This document shows positions 7,754-17,693 of a DNA stretch of 64,000 nucleotides, one piece after another. Within the stretch, counting starts at the first letter, position 1, and every line of letters starts with the position of its first letter. This DNA is from JAFMJV01 sp963800275 (GTDB taxonomy: Bacteria > Chloroflexota > Limnocylindria > Limnocylindrales > CSP1-4), in the NCBI GenBank assembly GCA_963800275.1, contig CAWDAI010000007.1, forward strand, positions 434,001 through 498,000, read 5' to 3'. The notes below the pieces were generated by a model that searched no databases, was not told the origin of the DNA, and saw nothing but the letters and a program-made list of their open reading frames with translations. Position numbers and translations under genes: made by a program.

Positions 7754-8761
7754 ATGGAAGTGCTACGACTGCACGGCGCCAACGACGTCCGTGTCCACCA
7801 GGAACCCGAGCCCGTCGCCGGCCCCGGCGAGGAGCTCGTGCGTGTCACCGCCGTCGGTCTGTGCGGCTCGGATCTCCACTGGTACGAGGACGGAGGCATC
7901 GGCGATTCGGTCGTCGACGAGCCACTCGTGCTGGGCCATGAGCTCGGGGGCGTCATCGTCTCTGGCCCGCGCGAAGGGGAACGCGTCGTCGTCGAGCCGG
8001 CCAACACCTGCGGTGTGTGCGACGCCTGCCGCGTGGGCAACGGCAACCTCTGCCCCAACGTGCGCTTCCTGGGCCACGCGCCCGTCCACGGTGGCCTGCG
8101 CGAGTACATGACCTGGCCGCAGCGCCTGCTGCTGCCCGTACCGGACAGCATCGAGGGCGACCACATCGCCTTGCTCGAGCCGCTAGGCATCGCTCTGCAC
8201 GGCGTCGATCTGGGTCACTTCAAGCCCGGCATGAGCGCCGGTGTCTACGGCGCCGGTCCCATCGGACTCTTCCTCATCCGCGCCCTCAGGGCCATGGGTG
8301 CGAATCGCATCGTCGCCACCGACGCCAAGCCCCACCGGGTGAAGGCGGCCCTCGCCTCCGGCGCGGATGAGGCCTGGCTGACCGATGTGGACGGACAGCC
8401 CGATGGCATCCGCGATGTGCCCAAGGTGAGCGTCGCGTTCGAGGCTGCTGGCGAGGATGCCGCGCTGGAGACCGCCCTCATCACGGCCGTACCGGGCGGG
8501 CGCGTGGTGGTGGTGGGCATCCCCCCGACCAACCGGCACGCATTCTCCGCGGGCGAGGCCCGTCGCAAGGGCCTGACGCTGGCCTGGTCGCGACGCATGA
8601 AGTTCAGCCACATGCTGCGAGCGATCGAGATGGCCGATCACGGCACCGTCTCGCTCGACGACATGATCAGCGCGACCTACACCCTCGAGCAGGGCGCCCA
8701 GGCCTTCAGCGACCTGGTCGCGCGCAACGGCCTCAAGATCGTGGTCAAGCCGACCCCGTAG
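7754..8761 (+). CDS. Zinc-dependent alcohol dehydrogenase, sorbitol/L-iditol 2-dehydrogenase type
   Basis: 335-residue medium-chain NAD(P)-dependent dehydrogenase. Catalytic zinc ligands appear in VGLCGSDLHWYEDG and LGHELGG; the structural-zinc loop is NTCGVCDACRVGNGNLCPN with four cysteines; the Rossmann motif is VYGAGPIGLF. The WYEDG segment after the first zinc ligand and the overall order match sorbitol/xylitol dehydrogenases, so it probably oxidises a polyol to a ketose. It could also use another sugar alcohol. It stands alone with its own leaderless-type promoter and is followed by a strong hairpin. Confidence 0.9.
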   Translation: MEVLRLHGANDVRVHQEPEPVAGPGEELVRVTAVGLCGSDLHWYEDGGIGDSVVDEPLVLGHELGGVIVSGPREGERVVVEPANTCGVCDACRVGNGNLCPNVRFLGHAPVHGGLREYMTWPQRLLLPVPDSIEGDHIALLEPLGIALHGVDLGHFKPGMSAGVYGAGPIGLFLIRALRAMGANRIVATDAKPHRVKAALASGADEAWLTDVDGQPDGIRDVPKVSVAFEAAGEDAALETALITAVPGGRVVVVGIPPTNRHAFSAGEARRKGLTLAWSRRMKFSHMLRAIEMADHGTVSLDDMISATYTLEQGAQAFSDLVARNGLKIVVKPTP

Positions 8762-8801
8762 GCCCCGGCCGGTCGGCTGACAGCCCCGCGGGTACGAGCA
8801 A

Positions 8802-8830
8802 CCGCCTGGCACCACTGGGATGCCAGGCGG
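8802..8830. terminator. Hairpin between convergent genes
   Basis: Perfect 10-bp stem (8802-8811 with 8821-8830, CCGCCTGGCA arm) and 9-nt loop, followed on the plus strand by a pyrimidine-rich run. It lies between the ends of the dehydrogenase gene and the convergent hypothetical gene and could serve both. Confidence 0.6.
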
Positions 8831-8861
8831 CCTCTCCCTGCTCGTCCGGCGATGCCGGAGG

Positions 8862-9629
8862 TCAGTCTTCGATGGTGGTGTGGACGCCGCGCTGCAGGAG
8901 GCCGCCGTCATGCCGCGCGGCGATGTCCACGGTCGGCAGGACGGGCGTCTTCTCGGCGGCACTGGTGCGATCGCGCACCCAGGGCGAGGTGGTCACCTCC
9001 GGCGGGCCGCTGAACGGCGCCACCGGCGTGGGGGCGGCTCCCGCCGGCTGGGCCACGAGGGGGGGCACAGGTGTCCGCTCCCGGGCCGGCGCGATGGGCA
9101 CAGCCACGGGTGGCCGGGTCATCTGGACCGGGACCGGGACACGTGGGCGAGGCGCCACGACCATGCGCGCACAGATGCCGCACATGGGATGCTGGCCGGC
9201 GCTGGGCAGCCCTAGTCGGGCGCGGCGCCGGGTACGTGGTCCTGACTGCGGTGGTCGGAAGCCGCAGATGGAGGTCTCGTCGTGGCCTTCCAGGTAGGCG
9301 TGCTGGGTGACACCGCGGTGGTAGAGCGGGTCGTCCAGCTCGTCGAATCCGTTGCGCACGACGACGCCCCACACGATCTCATCGGCCGGGAAGGTCTTGC
9401 CGTGGTGCGGCCTGGTCGGCGCAGTGTCGTGTCGTGCCTGAGGCCGAGGCTCTGGATCATCGTTTCGGGCGAAGAGGTTGAGTCGCATGCGCGACCTGAT
9501 AGTAGCGAACATCCCGCGCTTCTTCCGCGGCGCAGGCATGGGCTGGACAGGACGAGCGAACGGCATCGGTGCGGCAGGCTGTCCGTGCCGGACGTTCGTA
9601 CCGGGGGTGGGAGAGAAGACGACGTTCAT
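8862..9629 (-). CDS. Hypothetical protein with a Cys-rich core and proline-rich ends
   Basis: 255-residue protein that I do not recognise. The N-terminal 60 residues are basic and proline-rich (MPAPRKKRGMFATIRSRMRL). The middle holds a compact conserved-looking core: EIVWGVVVRNGFDELDDPLY, then HAYLEGHDETSICGF and, 30 residues on, HPMCGICARMV; three Cys and nearby His could bind one metal. The last 100 residues are Pro/Val/Ala-rich and look disordered. No signal peptide or membrane segment. Codon use resembles the neighbours and it is the only reading of this strand with such a core, so I believe it is expressed. Start ATG 9629. Confidence 0.7.
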   Translation of the reverse strand: MNVVFSPTPGTNVRHGQPAAPMPFARPVQPMPAPRKKRGMFATIRSRMRLNLFARNDDPEPRPQARHDTAPTRPHHGKTFPADEIVWGVVVRNGFDELDDPLYHRGVTQHAYLEGHDETSICGFRPPQSGPRTRRRARLGLPSAGQHPMCGICARMVVAPRPRVPVPVQMTRPPVAVPIAPARERTPVPPLVAQPAGAAPTPVAPFSGPPEVTTSPWVRDRTSAAEKTPVLPTVDIAARHDGGLLQRGVHTTIED

Positions 9630-9731
9630 AGCCCTACTATCCGGCTACCGATCGCGCCTGGCTACCCCCAACCACCGCACCGCAACGACCCGCAGCGACC
9701 GCCTGTAGGCAGCCGGTCACCAGTACCTTCG

Positions 9732-10955
<1,224 letters not shown>

Positions 10956-10961
10956 GCCCAG

Positions 10962-10967
10962 ATGGTA
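10962..10967 (-). promoter_or_regulatory. TANNNT -10-like hexamer of the aminotransferase gene
   Basis: TACCAT on the minus strand ends 6 nt before ATG 10955; there is no Shine-Dalgarno. Confidence 0.5.
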
Positions 10968-11034
10968 GTCCCGTTATCCTCGTAGGCGTGGACCGGAAAC
11001 GACCGCGGGTCAGCCTCGACGAGCCTCTGCCCTC

Positions 11035-11859
11035 GTGACCGCGGCCTTCGTCGCATTCCTCGCGTCCATCGGGGCCGGCGGCTTCGGTTCGCTGGTGGGC
11101 ATCGGCGGTGGGCTCATCATCGTGCCGCTCCTGTCGGTGCTCCTGGGCTATGACGTCAAGGCGGCCATCGCGGCCAGCCTCATCGGGGTCATCGCGACCT
11201 CGCTCTCGGCCTCGCCTCGCTACATCAGATCGGGTCTCGCCGACCGGCGCCTGGGGATGCTCCTGCTGGTGGCGGCAGCACTGGGCGGACTGGCCGGCGG
11301 CATCACGGCCGATCACCTCGACGGCCGCACCCTGTCGCTGCTGTTCTCGCTGCTGCTCGCCGGCGTGGCGCTGCGCATGCTCTGGCAGATCCGTCACCCG
11401 GCGGTGCCGCCGGTCGTCGCCGATGACGATCCCAGCGGCTTCGTCTCGTCCTTCGTCGAGCCGACCACGGGCGAGGAGGTCGTCTACCGCGCCCACCGGG
11501 TGCTGCCGGGCACACTCGTCAGCTTCGTGGCCGGCAACGTCAGCGGCCTCCTCGGCGTGGGTGGCGGCGTGATCAACGTGCCCACCCTCAGCGTGCTGAT
11601 GCACGTGCCCATCCGCGTGGCCACGACCACCTCCACCTACATGCTCGCCGCCACCGCCACAGCCTCCGCGGTGGTCTACCTCGCCTCTGGCCAGCTCGAT
11701 CCCATGCTGGCCGCGCCGGTCGCCCTCGGCGTCATCGTCGGCGCCCGCCTCGGCGCCCGCCTCTCGATGTCGCTGTCGCAGGAGGTGCTGCGCCTGGCCT
11801 TCGTGGGCGTGGCGGCCATCTTCGCCTTCTCGATGTTCATGGAGTTCCTGTCGCTGTGA
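11035..11859 (+). CDS. TauE/SafE (TSUP) family permease
   Basis: 274-residue integral membrane protein with two repeats of the TSUP fold: the first begins ASIGAGGFGSLVGIGGGLII and the second SFVAGNVSGLLGVGGGVINV. Eight or so hydrophobic helices separated by a cytosolic loop near residues 120-155. TSUP proteins export or import sulfite, sulfonates or other small organic anions; the substrate here is open. The start is GTG 11035. It overlaps the following DUF1634 gene by 4 nt. Confidence 0.9.
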   Translation: MTAAFVAFLASIGAGGFGSLVGIGGGLIIVPLLSVLLGYDVKAAIAASLIGVIATSLSASPRYIRSGLADRRLGMLLLVAAALGGLAGGITADHLDGRTLSLLFSLLLAGVALRMLWQIRHPAVPPVVADDDPSGFVSSFVEPTTGEEVVYRAHRVLPGTLVSFVAGNVSGLLGVGGGVINVPTLSVLMHVPIRVATTTSTYMLAATATASAVVYLASGQLDPMLAAPVALGVIVGARLGARLSMSLSQEVLRLAFVGVAAIFAFSMFMEFLSL

Positions 11860-12230
11860 GCGGCGAGCGCGGACCACTGCGGCTCACGACGCGCCGAAGT
11901 GCGCCGCGGCGCTACACCAGCGCTACCCTCACCGGCGGCGCGGCGTTGGCCGGGATCTGCTTCGCGGTGGCCATGGTGGCGGAGCTGCTGGGCGCGGACG
12001 TAGGCGAGGGCGCCATGACCGACGTGGTCGCGGTCGTGCGAGGCTTGTTCGCGTTGACGCCGTGGGCCTGGGCCACCGTCGGCGCTTATGCCATCGTGAT
12101 CACGCCGGTCGCCGGTCTGGTGGTGACGGCAGCCGAATACTGGCGCGTGGACGATCGCCGGACGGTCCTGCTCGCGGTGGCGGTGCTGGCGGTCCTCACC
12201 ATCAGCGCGGTCGTGGCCATCCTGCGTTAG
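11856..12230 (+). CDS. DUF1634 membrane protein
   Basis: 124-residue membrane protein with three hydrophobic segments (around residues 25-45, 68-90 and 103-123) matching the DUF1634 type. Such genes commonly sit directly after a TauE/SafE gene, as here with a 4-nt GTGA overlap, so it is probably an accessory subunit of the permease. Its function is not established. Confidence 0.8.
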   Translation: MSGERGPLRLTTRRSAPRRYTSATLTGGAALAGICFAVAMVAELLGADVGEGAMTDVVAVVRGLFALTPWAWATVGAYAIVITPVAGLVVTAAEYWRVDDRRTVLLAVAVLAVLTISAVVAILR

Positions 12231-12263
12231 CGGTAGTGGCGCGCTCGGCCGTGGGGCCGGCGG

Positions 12264-13109
12264 CTACGGTGCGTGGCGGTCCACGTGGCGGCAGCGCGGC
12301 GCGATGGGACAGGTGTCGCAGCGCGGGGCCTGCTTGCTGCACGCCTCCCGGCCATGCGTGATGAGACCGATGTGCAGGCGATAGCACTGCTCCGGCTCCA
12401 GCAGCGCCAGGTAGCGATCGTGGGCCTCCACCGCATCGACCTTGGCGGGGATCAGGCCGATGCGCTTGGAGACGCGCTCCACGTGGCGATCGACCGGCAT
12501 GAGGGGCATGCCGAAGGACATCATCAGCACCACCGAGGCCGTCTTCACGCCGATGCCATCGATGCTGGTCAGCCACGCTCGCGCTGCCAGCGGCTCCATC
12601 TGGCCGAGGAACTCGAGCGAATGGTCGCCGCGTTCCTCGCGGATACGGGCGAGCGAGGCCTGGATGCGGGGCGCCTTCTGGTTGGCCAGGCCAGCCGGGC
12701 GGATGACGTCGGTCAGCTCCTCCAGCGGCGCGCCCTCGACCAGGTTCCAGTCGGGCGGGGGCAAGGCGGCCCAACCTCTGCCGCCCCAGCCTGGCCGGTA
12801 CTCCTCCATGGCGAGCGGCTCGTCGGGGCGCCGCTCCAGCAGCTCCGGCCGGGAGGGGTAGGCCAGGCGCAGGGCGTCGAAGGCCTTCTCGGCGTTGATG
12901 TCGGCGGAGTTCTGGGTGAGGATCACGAGCACCAGCTCCGACACGGGGTCAAGCACGCGCCTCCAGGTGGGTCGGCCGTACAGTGACTCCACGTTCTCCA
13001 GCACGAACTCCACCAGGCCGGGGCGCGAGGCCCTGAGTCGCTTGGCCCAGGGCTTGATGGGGTCGGCCTTGCGTCGCCGCGACCCCTTCCGACGCGTGTT
13101 CGAGGTCAT
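12264..13109 (-). CDS. nth: Endonuclease III-like DNA glycosylase/AP lyase
   Basis: 281-residue base-excision repair enzyme of the HhH-GPD family. The helix-hairpin-helix is IDGIGVKTASVVL with the catalytic lysine present, followed by the catalytic aspartate in PVDRHVERV. The C-terminal iron-sulfur loop is complete (C-X6-C-X2-C-X5-C in CSKQAPRCDTCPIAPRC). It is longer than classical Nth (about 210) because of a basic N-terminal tail and a loop around residues 75-105. ATG 13109 was chosen; it lies 2 nt after the glycerate kinase stop, so it is the last gene of the GT81/glycerate kinase operon. Confidence 0.88.
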   Translation of the reverse strand: MTSNTRRKGSRRRKADPIKPWAKRLRASRPGLVEFVLENVESLYGRPTWRRVLDPVSELVLVILTQNSADINAEKAFDALRLAYPSRPELLERRPDEPLAMEEYRPGWGGRGWAALPPPDWNLVEGAPLEELTDVIRPAGLANQKAPRIQASLARIREERGDHSLEFLGQMEPLAARAWLTSIDGIGVKTASVVLMMSFGMPLMPVDRHVERVSKRIGLIPAKVDAVEAHDRYLALLEPEQCYRLHIGLITHGREACSKQAPRCDTCPIAPRCRHVDRHAP

Positions 13110-13111
13110 GA

Positions 13112-14284
13112 TCAGGCGCGCGAGCGGTCGCTGAGCAGGTCCACCAGGATGGCCGTGCGGGCGGCGGCGCGAGCGATCGGGGCGGTGCCGGCCGCCTTGC
13201 ACTCGTCGAGGGTCATGGGCCGCTCCACCACCGGCATCGTGACCACGCCCATGCCCAGCATGAACTCGGCGCCCTCGGGTGTGACGCCACCCCCGAAGCA
13301 GATCGTGCTGGCACCGGCGGCAGTGGCGCGGGCGGCCACGCCCATGGCGGTCTTGCCATAGCTCGTCTGGCCGTCGACCAGGCCTTCCCCGGTGAGCACC
13401 ACGTCGGCCCGGGTCACGGATGCGTCGAAGCCGGTCAACTCCATGACCACGTCCACGCCGGCACGGACCCCGAAGGAGGCGAAACGGTCGGCCACCGCGA
13501 GCAGCCCGAAGATGGCACCGCCGGCCGCGCCCGCCCCCGGCTCGAAACGCAGCGGTCGCCCGATGGTGCCCTCGACGACGTCGGCGTAGCGGCGCAGGTT
13601 GCGGTCGAGTTCGGCCACCTCCTCTGGCGAGGCGCCCTTCTGGGGCCCGAAGATGGCGGCCGCGCCGTGCTCACCGAGGAGCGGGTTGGTGACGTCGGAG
13701 GCGACGGTGAGGTGGACCTCGCCCAAGACCTCCGACAGCTCATCCAGGTCCACGCTCGCGAGTCGCCCGAGGCCACCGCCGCCGGCCGGGATGTCGGCGC
13801 CCTCCGGGTCGCGGAAGCGCACGCCCAGTGCCTCCAGCAGGCCGGCTCCGCCGTCGGTGGTGGCGCTGCCACCGAAGCCGATGACGATGTCGCGGCAGCC
13901 GAGGCCGATGGCCGCGGCCAGGATCTGGCCGGTGCCGAAGGTGCTCGCGGCCATGGCCTGCCGTTCGCCCGGTTCGAGCCGGGAGAGCCCTGAGGCGGCG
14001 GCCATCTCCACCACGGCCCGGTCGCCTGCGCGCAGGAAGGACGCGGTGAGCGTGCGCATCAGCGGGTCCTTGGCCGCCACCGTGTGGCGGTCCCAGCCGC
14101 CGCTGGCCTCGACCGCGTCGAGCATGCCCTCGCCGCCATCGGCCATGGGCGTGCGCACGACCACGTCGCTGGGTCGCATGGTGGTCCAGCCCTCGGCAAG
14201 GGCCTCGGCCACCACCACCGACGAGAAGGTGCCCTTGAAGGAGTCGGGCGCGACCACCACGCGCAGGGGGCCGCTGGAAGGCAT
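13112..14284 (-). CDS. glxK: Glycerate kinase (GarK/GlxK family)
   Basis: 390-residue ATP-dependent kinase for D-glycerate. Signatures: VAPDSFKGTFSSVVVAEAL at the start, MADGGEGMLDA, IGFGGSATTDGGAGLLEALG and the C-terminal LTGEGLVDGQTSYGKTAMGV. This family normally gives 2-phosphoglycerate. It is the third gene of a minus-strand operon with two glucosylglycerate-type glycosyltransferases, so it may recycle or provide glycerate/phosphoglycerate for that pathway. Start ATG 14284; an in-frame extension to 14392 overlaps the upstream gene and was rejected. Confidence 0.92.
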   Translation of the reverse strand: MPSSGPLRVVVAPDSFKGTFSSVVVAEALAEGWTTMRPSDVVVRTPMADGGEGMLDAVEASGGWDRHTVAAKDPLMRTLTASFLRAGDRAVVEMAAASGLSRLEPGERQAMAASTFGTGQILAAAIGLGCRDIVIGFGGSATTDGGAGLLEALGVRFRDPEGADIPAGGGGLGRLASVDLDELSEVLGEVHLTVASDVTNPLLGEHGAAAIFGPQKGASPEEVAELDRNLRRYADVVEGTIGRPLRFEPGAGAAGGAIFGLLAVADRFASFGVRAGVDVVMELTGFDASVTRADVVLTGEGLVDGQTSYGKTAMGVAARATAAGASTICFGGGVTPEGAEFMLGMGVVTMPVVERPMTLDECKAAGTAPIARAAARTAILVDLLSDRSRA

Positions 14285-14297
14285 GGCGGGTCTCCGG

Positions 14298-16229
14298 CTA
14301 TTCGGCGGGGGTCTCGGGCAGCCCGCGTTTTCGACGGTACTCCGGGATGCGGGCCATCGGCGGGCGCTCGAAATCGGCCAGGTCGATGACATCGAGCGAC
14401 AGCGTGTGGGCCGCCGAGCGGGGCAGCTTCATGGATGTGCCCAGCTCACCGATGCGGGGCGTGGTGCCACGCTCATCGAGCCGCTTCATGACCGCCTGCA
14501 TGATCACGAAGGCCATCTTGGAGAGGCCCTCGAGGTCCTGGTTGCGGTGATGTCGGATCTCCAGATCGACCTGGCCCAGGCCTTCGATGCCGAGCTTGTC
14601 TGCGAGGTCGATGAGGTGCCCGATCTCTACCGCATAGCCGGTGAAGAAGGGCAGCTCCTCGAGGACCTCGCGCCGGCCGGCGTACTCGCCCGAAAGAGGC
14701 TGGATGTAGCCCGAGAGCTCAGGGAAGAAGAGGTTGATGAGTGGACGCGCGACCAGCTCGGTGACGCGGCCGCCGCCGCCGGCGGTGAGCATGCCGCCCT
14801 GCACGATGGGGCGCTGGTAATAGGCCTTCACGTAGCTCAGGCGCGGCTCCGTCAGGAGCGGCCCGAGGGTGCCGTAGAGGAAGCGCGGGTCCCACTCGCT
14901 GACGTCGGTGTCGCACCAGGCCACCAGGTCGCCGCTGGTCTCGTAGAGGCTCTTCCACAGGGCCTCGCCCTTGCCGTCGTGGGCGCCGTACCGGGACAGG
15001 ACCTCGTGGTGGATGACCACGCGCGCGCCCTCGTCCTCGGCGATCTTGCGCGTCTCGTCCTCGGAGTCGGAATCGATGACCAGCAGCTCGTCGATGAGCG
15101 GGACGACCTTCATCAGCTCGCGCCGTGCGCTGCGCACGATGGGGCCGATGGTGGCGGCCTCGTTGAGCGTGGGCAGGATGGCGGAGATGGTCAGCCCACG
15201 CTTCTCCTTCAGCTCCACCAGCCGTTTGAGGTCGCTGAACTCGGTGTAGTCGAAGGACGACTCGCCGAACCAGCGATCGACCTTGGCCGGCAGGCTGCGC
15301 AACGCTGCCGCGGCCTGCTCGGCGGCCTCCATCGAGTCAGACTGCCGTGCCCGCTCCACGAAGGTCGCGCGCGTGGGCACGTCTCGCGTCTTGACCACGA
15401 TGACGGTCGGCGCGGCCTCCTGCGCCACGTGCTCCACGAGCTGCCCGAAGAGCGGCGCGCCAGGGCTGTCGATGGCGGTGGCGGTGGCGCCCATGATCAC
15501 GACCTGGGCGGCCTCGGCTTCGCGCAGGATGGCCTCGGTCACCTCGGTGCCCTCGACCACCTTGGCCCTGGCGGCATCGCCGGTGTGGCGCTCCACGAAG
15601 AGGCCCAGGTTGCGCTCGGCGGTGGCCCGGATGTCGGCATCGAGCTCGGGCGAGACCACGTGCAGCACGTCGAGCTGCGCCTCGAAGGCGCTGGCGAGGG
15701 CCGTCGCATAGCGCAGCGCCAGCTCGGCGTGCGGGCCGCCGCGGACCGGCGCCACGATGCGCTGCACGTGATGCAGGCCACGCTGCTTGACGACGGCGAT
15801 ATCGCAAGGCCGCTCGCGGATGACCTCGTCGATGGTGGGGCTGAAGACGGGCTGGAAATCGTCCTTCTCGGAGATGCTGCGACGGGCCCGGTCGGGTCCG
15901 CCCCAACCGAAGAGGATGAGGTCCGCCTCCTCCTCTGCGGCCAGCTCGACGATGCCCTCATCGGCTCGGCGGCCGATGCGCACGACGGTGCGCAGCTCGA
16001 CGCCCTCGGGCACGAACTCGAGGACCCGCTGGAGCAGGCGCCGGGCCTGGCGGGCACGCGTCGCGCCCTCGGAGAGCTGGACGCCCTCGGGCACCTCCAC
16101 GATGGAGAGGGCGGTGATGGAGCCACCCTCCTCGAGCAGGGCCGCCCCGATGCGCACGAGGTCGGTGGCGGTGCGCGGGTTGGCGAGGGGGATGACGATC
16201 GAGCGAGGAAGGCGGGTCTCGGTGCTCAT
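14298..16229 (-). CDS. gpgS: Double universal-stress domain fused to glucosyl-3-phosphoglycerate synthase
   Basis: 643-residue fusion. Residues 1-140 and about 150-290 look like two UspA-type domains (SIVIPLANPRTATDLVRIGA and RIVAPVRGGPHAELALRYAT starts, with VVIMGATATAIDSPG as a nucleotide-loop-like segment in the second). Residues ~330-643 are a GT81 glucosyl-3-phosphoglycerate synthase: ISAILPTLNEAATIG, LLVIDSDSEDET, the DXD site in WCDTDVSEWDPRF and the acceptor segment SGEYAGRREVLEELPF. GpgS transfers glucose from NDP-glucose to 3-phosphoglycerate, first step to glucosylglycerate, a compatible solute. The start overlaps the upstream GT gene by 4 nt. Stand-alone GpgS is about 320 residues, so the stress-sensor half is an addition. 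Confidence 0.88.
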   Translation of the reverse strand: MSTETRLPRSIVIPLANPRTATDLVRIGAALLEEGGSITALSIVEVPEGVQLSEGATRARQARRLLQRVLEFVPEGVELRTVVRIGRRADEGIVELAAEEEADLILFGWGGPDRARRSISEKDDFQPVFSPTIDEVIRERPCDIAVVKQRGLHHVQRIVAPVRGGPHAELALRYATALASAFEAQLDVLHVVSPELDADIRATAERNLGLFVERHTGDAARAKVVEGTEVTEAILREAEAAQVVIMGATATAIDSPGAPLFGQLVEHVAQEAAPTVIVVKTRDVPTRATFVERARQSDSMEAAEQAAAALRSLPAKVDRWFGESSFDYTEFSDLKRLVELKEKRGLTISAILPTLNEAATIGPIVRSARRELMKVVPLIDELLVIDSDSEDETRKIAEDEGARVVIHHEVLSRYGAHDGKGEALWKSLYETSGDLVAWCDTDVSEWDPRFLYGTLGPLLTEPRLSYVKAYYQRPIVQGGMLTAGGGGRVTELVARPLINLFFPELSGYIQPLSGEYAGRREVLEELPFFTGYAVEIGHLIDLADKLGIEGLGQVDLEIRHHRNQDLEGLSKMAFVIMQAVMKRLDERGTTPRIGELGTSMKLPRSAAHTLSLDVIDLADFERPPMARIPEYRRKRGLPETPAE

Positions 16230-17632
16230 GCCTGCTTGGCCTTCCTGCTGCGGGGCTTGGCCCTGGGCCTGGTCTTGCCGGCCGCGGTGCGAGCCTCCAG
16301 CCCTTCGCCGCTGCGCCAGCGCTCGACGAAACCGAGCTTGGCCTGTTCGTAGGCCTTTGCCTGGCGCTCGACGAGGCTCTCGGCCTGCTGGGTGGTCATG
16401 TCCCGGGCTTCGATGACGAGGCTGGCCACGCGGGCGAAGTAGATGGGCACGAGGGCCGCGATGAGTCGGTCCATGTCCATGGTCGAGCCGCGCGCGGCGA
16501 GGGCCAGGTCATAGATGATGCGGGCCCACAGGTCGTCGCTGACGTAGAAGACGACGTCATCGGCCGAGGTCGGCGTATCCGGACGGGTGATCTCGTCGAG
16601 GGCCGCCGCGGCCTCGGTGGCCAGGCTGTCGAGCGCGCTCATGCGCTCGGACGGGAAGAGCAGCTCCCAGGCGTCACGGTTGGAGACGCGGCCGCGCGTG
16701 AAGGCCGTCAGCAGCCGGACCACGTCCACGTCCAGCGGCGGCGGGTCGGCGTACCGCTCGAAGCCGTAGGTCGGCACAGCGTGGGAGCCGTGTACGGACA
16801 GCCAGTGATCGGCGTTGGCCACGGTCTGGCGCAGCATGGTGGCCACCACCTGGCTGAACATCGGCCCCAGGTCGGCACCGGGGTCCTTGGGGTCGTGGAT
16901 CTTTGCGCCCAGGCGGGTCTGGCTGACCGCGAAGCCACCCGTGATGGCCTTGGTCGTCATCCAGATATCGACGCCGAACTTGCTGATATCGGCGTCCCAG
17001 TCATCCTGCTCCAGGTAGTACCTGACGAGATCGCCGCTGACCCCGAAGTCGCCGCCGATGGGCTGCCGGATGCGCAGGCCGTACAGCGCACGGGTGAGCG
17101 GGTAGGTGACGGTGTTGGTGATGGTGCCGTCGTACTTGTAGCGCTGATAGAGCGGGGTCACGAAGTCGAAGCCGCCTTTGAGGATGGGCCCGGCCAGCAG
17201 CTCGATCCACTCGGGCACGATGGAGCGCAGGTCCGAGTCCACGACCACCAGCGCCTCTACGCCCAGCTGGTCGGCGATCTGGAAGATGGTGCGCAGCGCC
17301 GCGCCCTTGCCACCGACGCCGTCCACCTCCGGGTAGGTCAGGCTCATCCGCTGCAGCCGATTCCGCGGCCGCACCAGCAGGATGCGCTCCACGTAGTCGG
17401 GCGGCTGCGTCTCGATGACCACGCGACCGGTGCCGTCGGGGGAGCCGGCGTCGGCGTTGACCAGCACCGGCTTGGAATCGGGGAAGTACTGCACCAGACC
17501 CGCCTGTGCCGCGCGGGTGACGTGGCCGATGGTGGCGGCGTTCCGAAAGCTGGGGATGCCGACCATGATGTCGGCTGGGCCGAGCCGCTTGACCTCTTCG
17601 GCCAACGTCTCTGGGAGCGCTCGATCAGGCAT
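16226..17632 (-). CDS. GT81-like glycosyltransferase, glucosylglycerate-synthase type
   Basis: 468-residue glycosyltransferase with an N-terminal GT-A domain: DIMVGIPSFRNAATIGHV, VLVNADAGSPDGT, and the metal site VVDSDLRSIVPEW. The conserved LYQRYKYDGTITNTVTYPLT and QPIGGDFGVSG segments are those of a family next to GpgS that includes direct glucosylglycerate synthases (Ggs of Persephonella type); that assignment is tentative. The C-terminal ~170 residues are helical and end in a basic tail (KTRPRAKPRSRKAKQA). It is the first gene of the operon with gpgS, glxK and nth, and has TAGGCT six nt before the ATG. Confidence 0.8.
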   Translation of the reverse strand: MPDRALPETLAEEVKRLGPADIMVGIPSFRNAATIGHVTRAAQAGLVQYFPDSKPVLVNADAGSPDGTGRVVIETQPPDYVERILLVRPRNRLQRMSLTYPEVDGVGGKGAALRTIFQIADQLGVEALVVVDSDLRSIVPEWIELLAGPILKGGFDFVTPLYQRYKYDGTITNTVTYPLTRALYGLRIRQPIGGDFGVSGDLVRYYLEQDDWDADISKFGVDIWMTTKAITGGFAVSQTRLGAKIHDPKDPGADLGPMFSQVVATMLRQTVANADHWLSVHGSHAVPTYGFERYADPPPLDVDVVRLLTAFTRGRVSNRDAWELLFPSERMSALDSLATEAAAALDEITRPDTPTSADDVVFYVSDDLWARIIYDLALAARGSTMDMDRLIAALVPIYFARVASLVIEARDMTTQQAESLVERQAKAYEQAKLGFVERWRSGEGLEARTAAGKTRPRAKPRSRKAKQA

Positions 17633-17638
17633 GGCTTG

Positions 17639-17644
17639 AGCCTA
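17639..17644 (-). promoter_or_regulatory. TANNNT -10-like hexamer of the GT81 operon
   Basis: TAGGCT ends 6 nt before ATG 17632 on the minus strand; the four-gene operon seems to start leaderless here. Confidence 0.5.
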
Positions 17645-17693
17645 GCCCAACCGCGCGCCGCGCGGGGCTCGGGCGGCCACCTCCGCGACCGCC

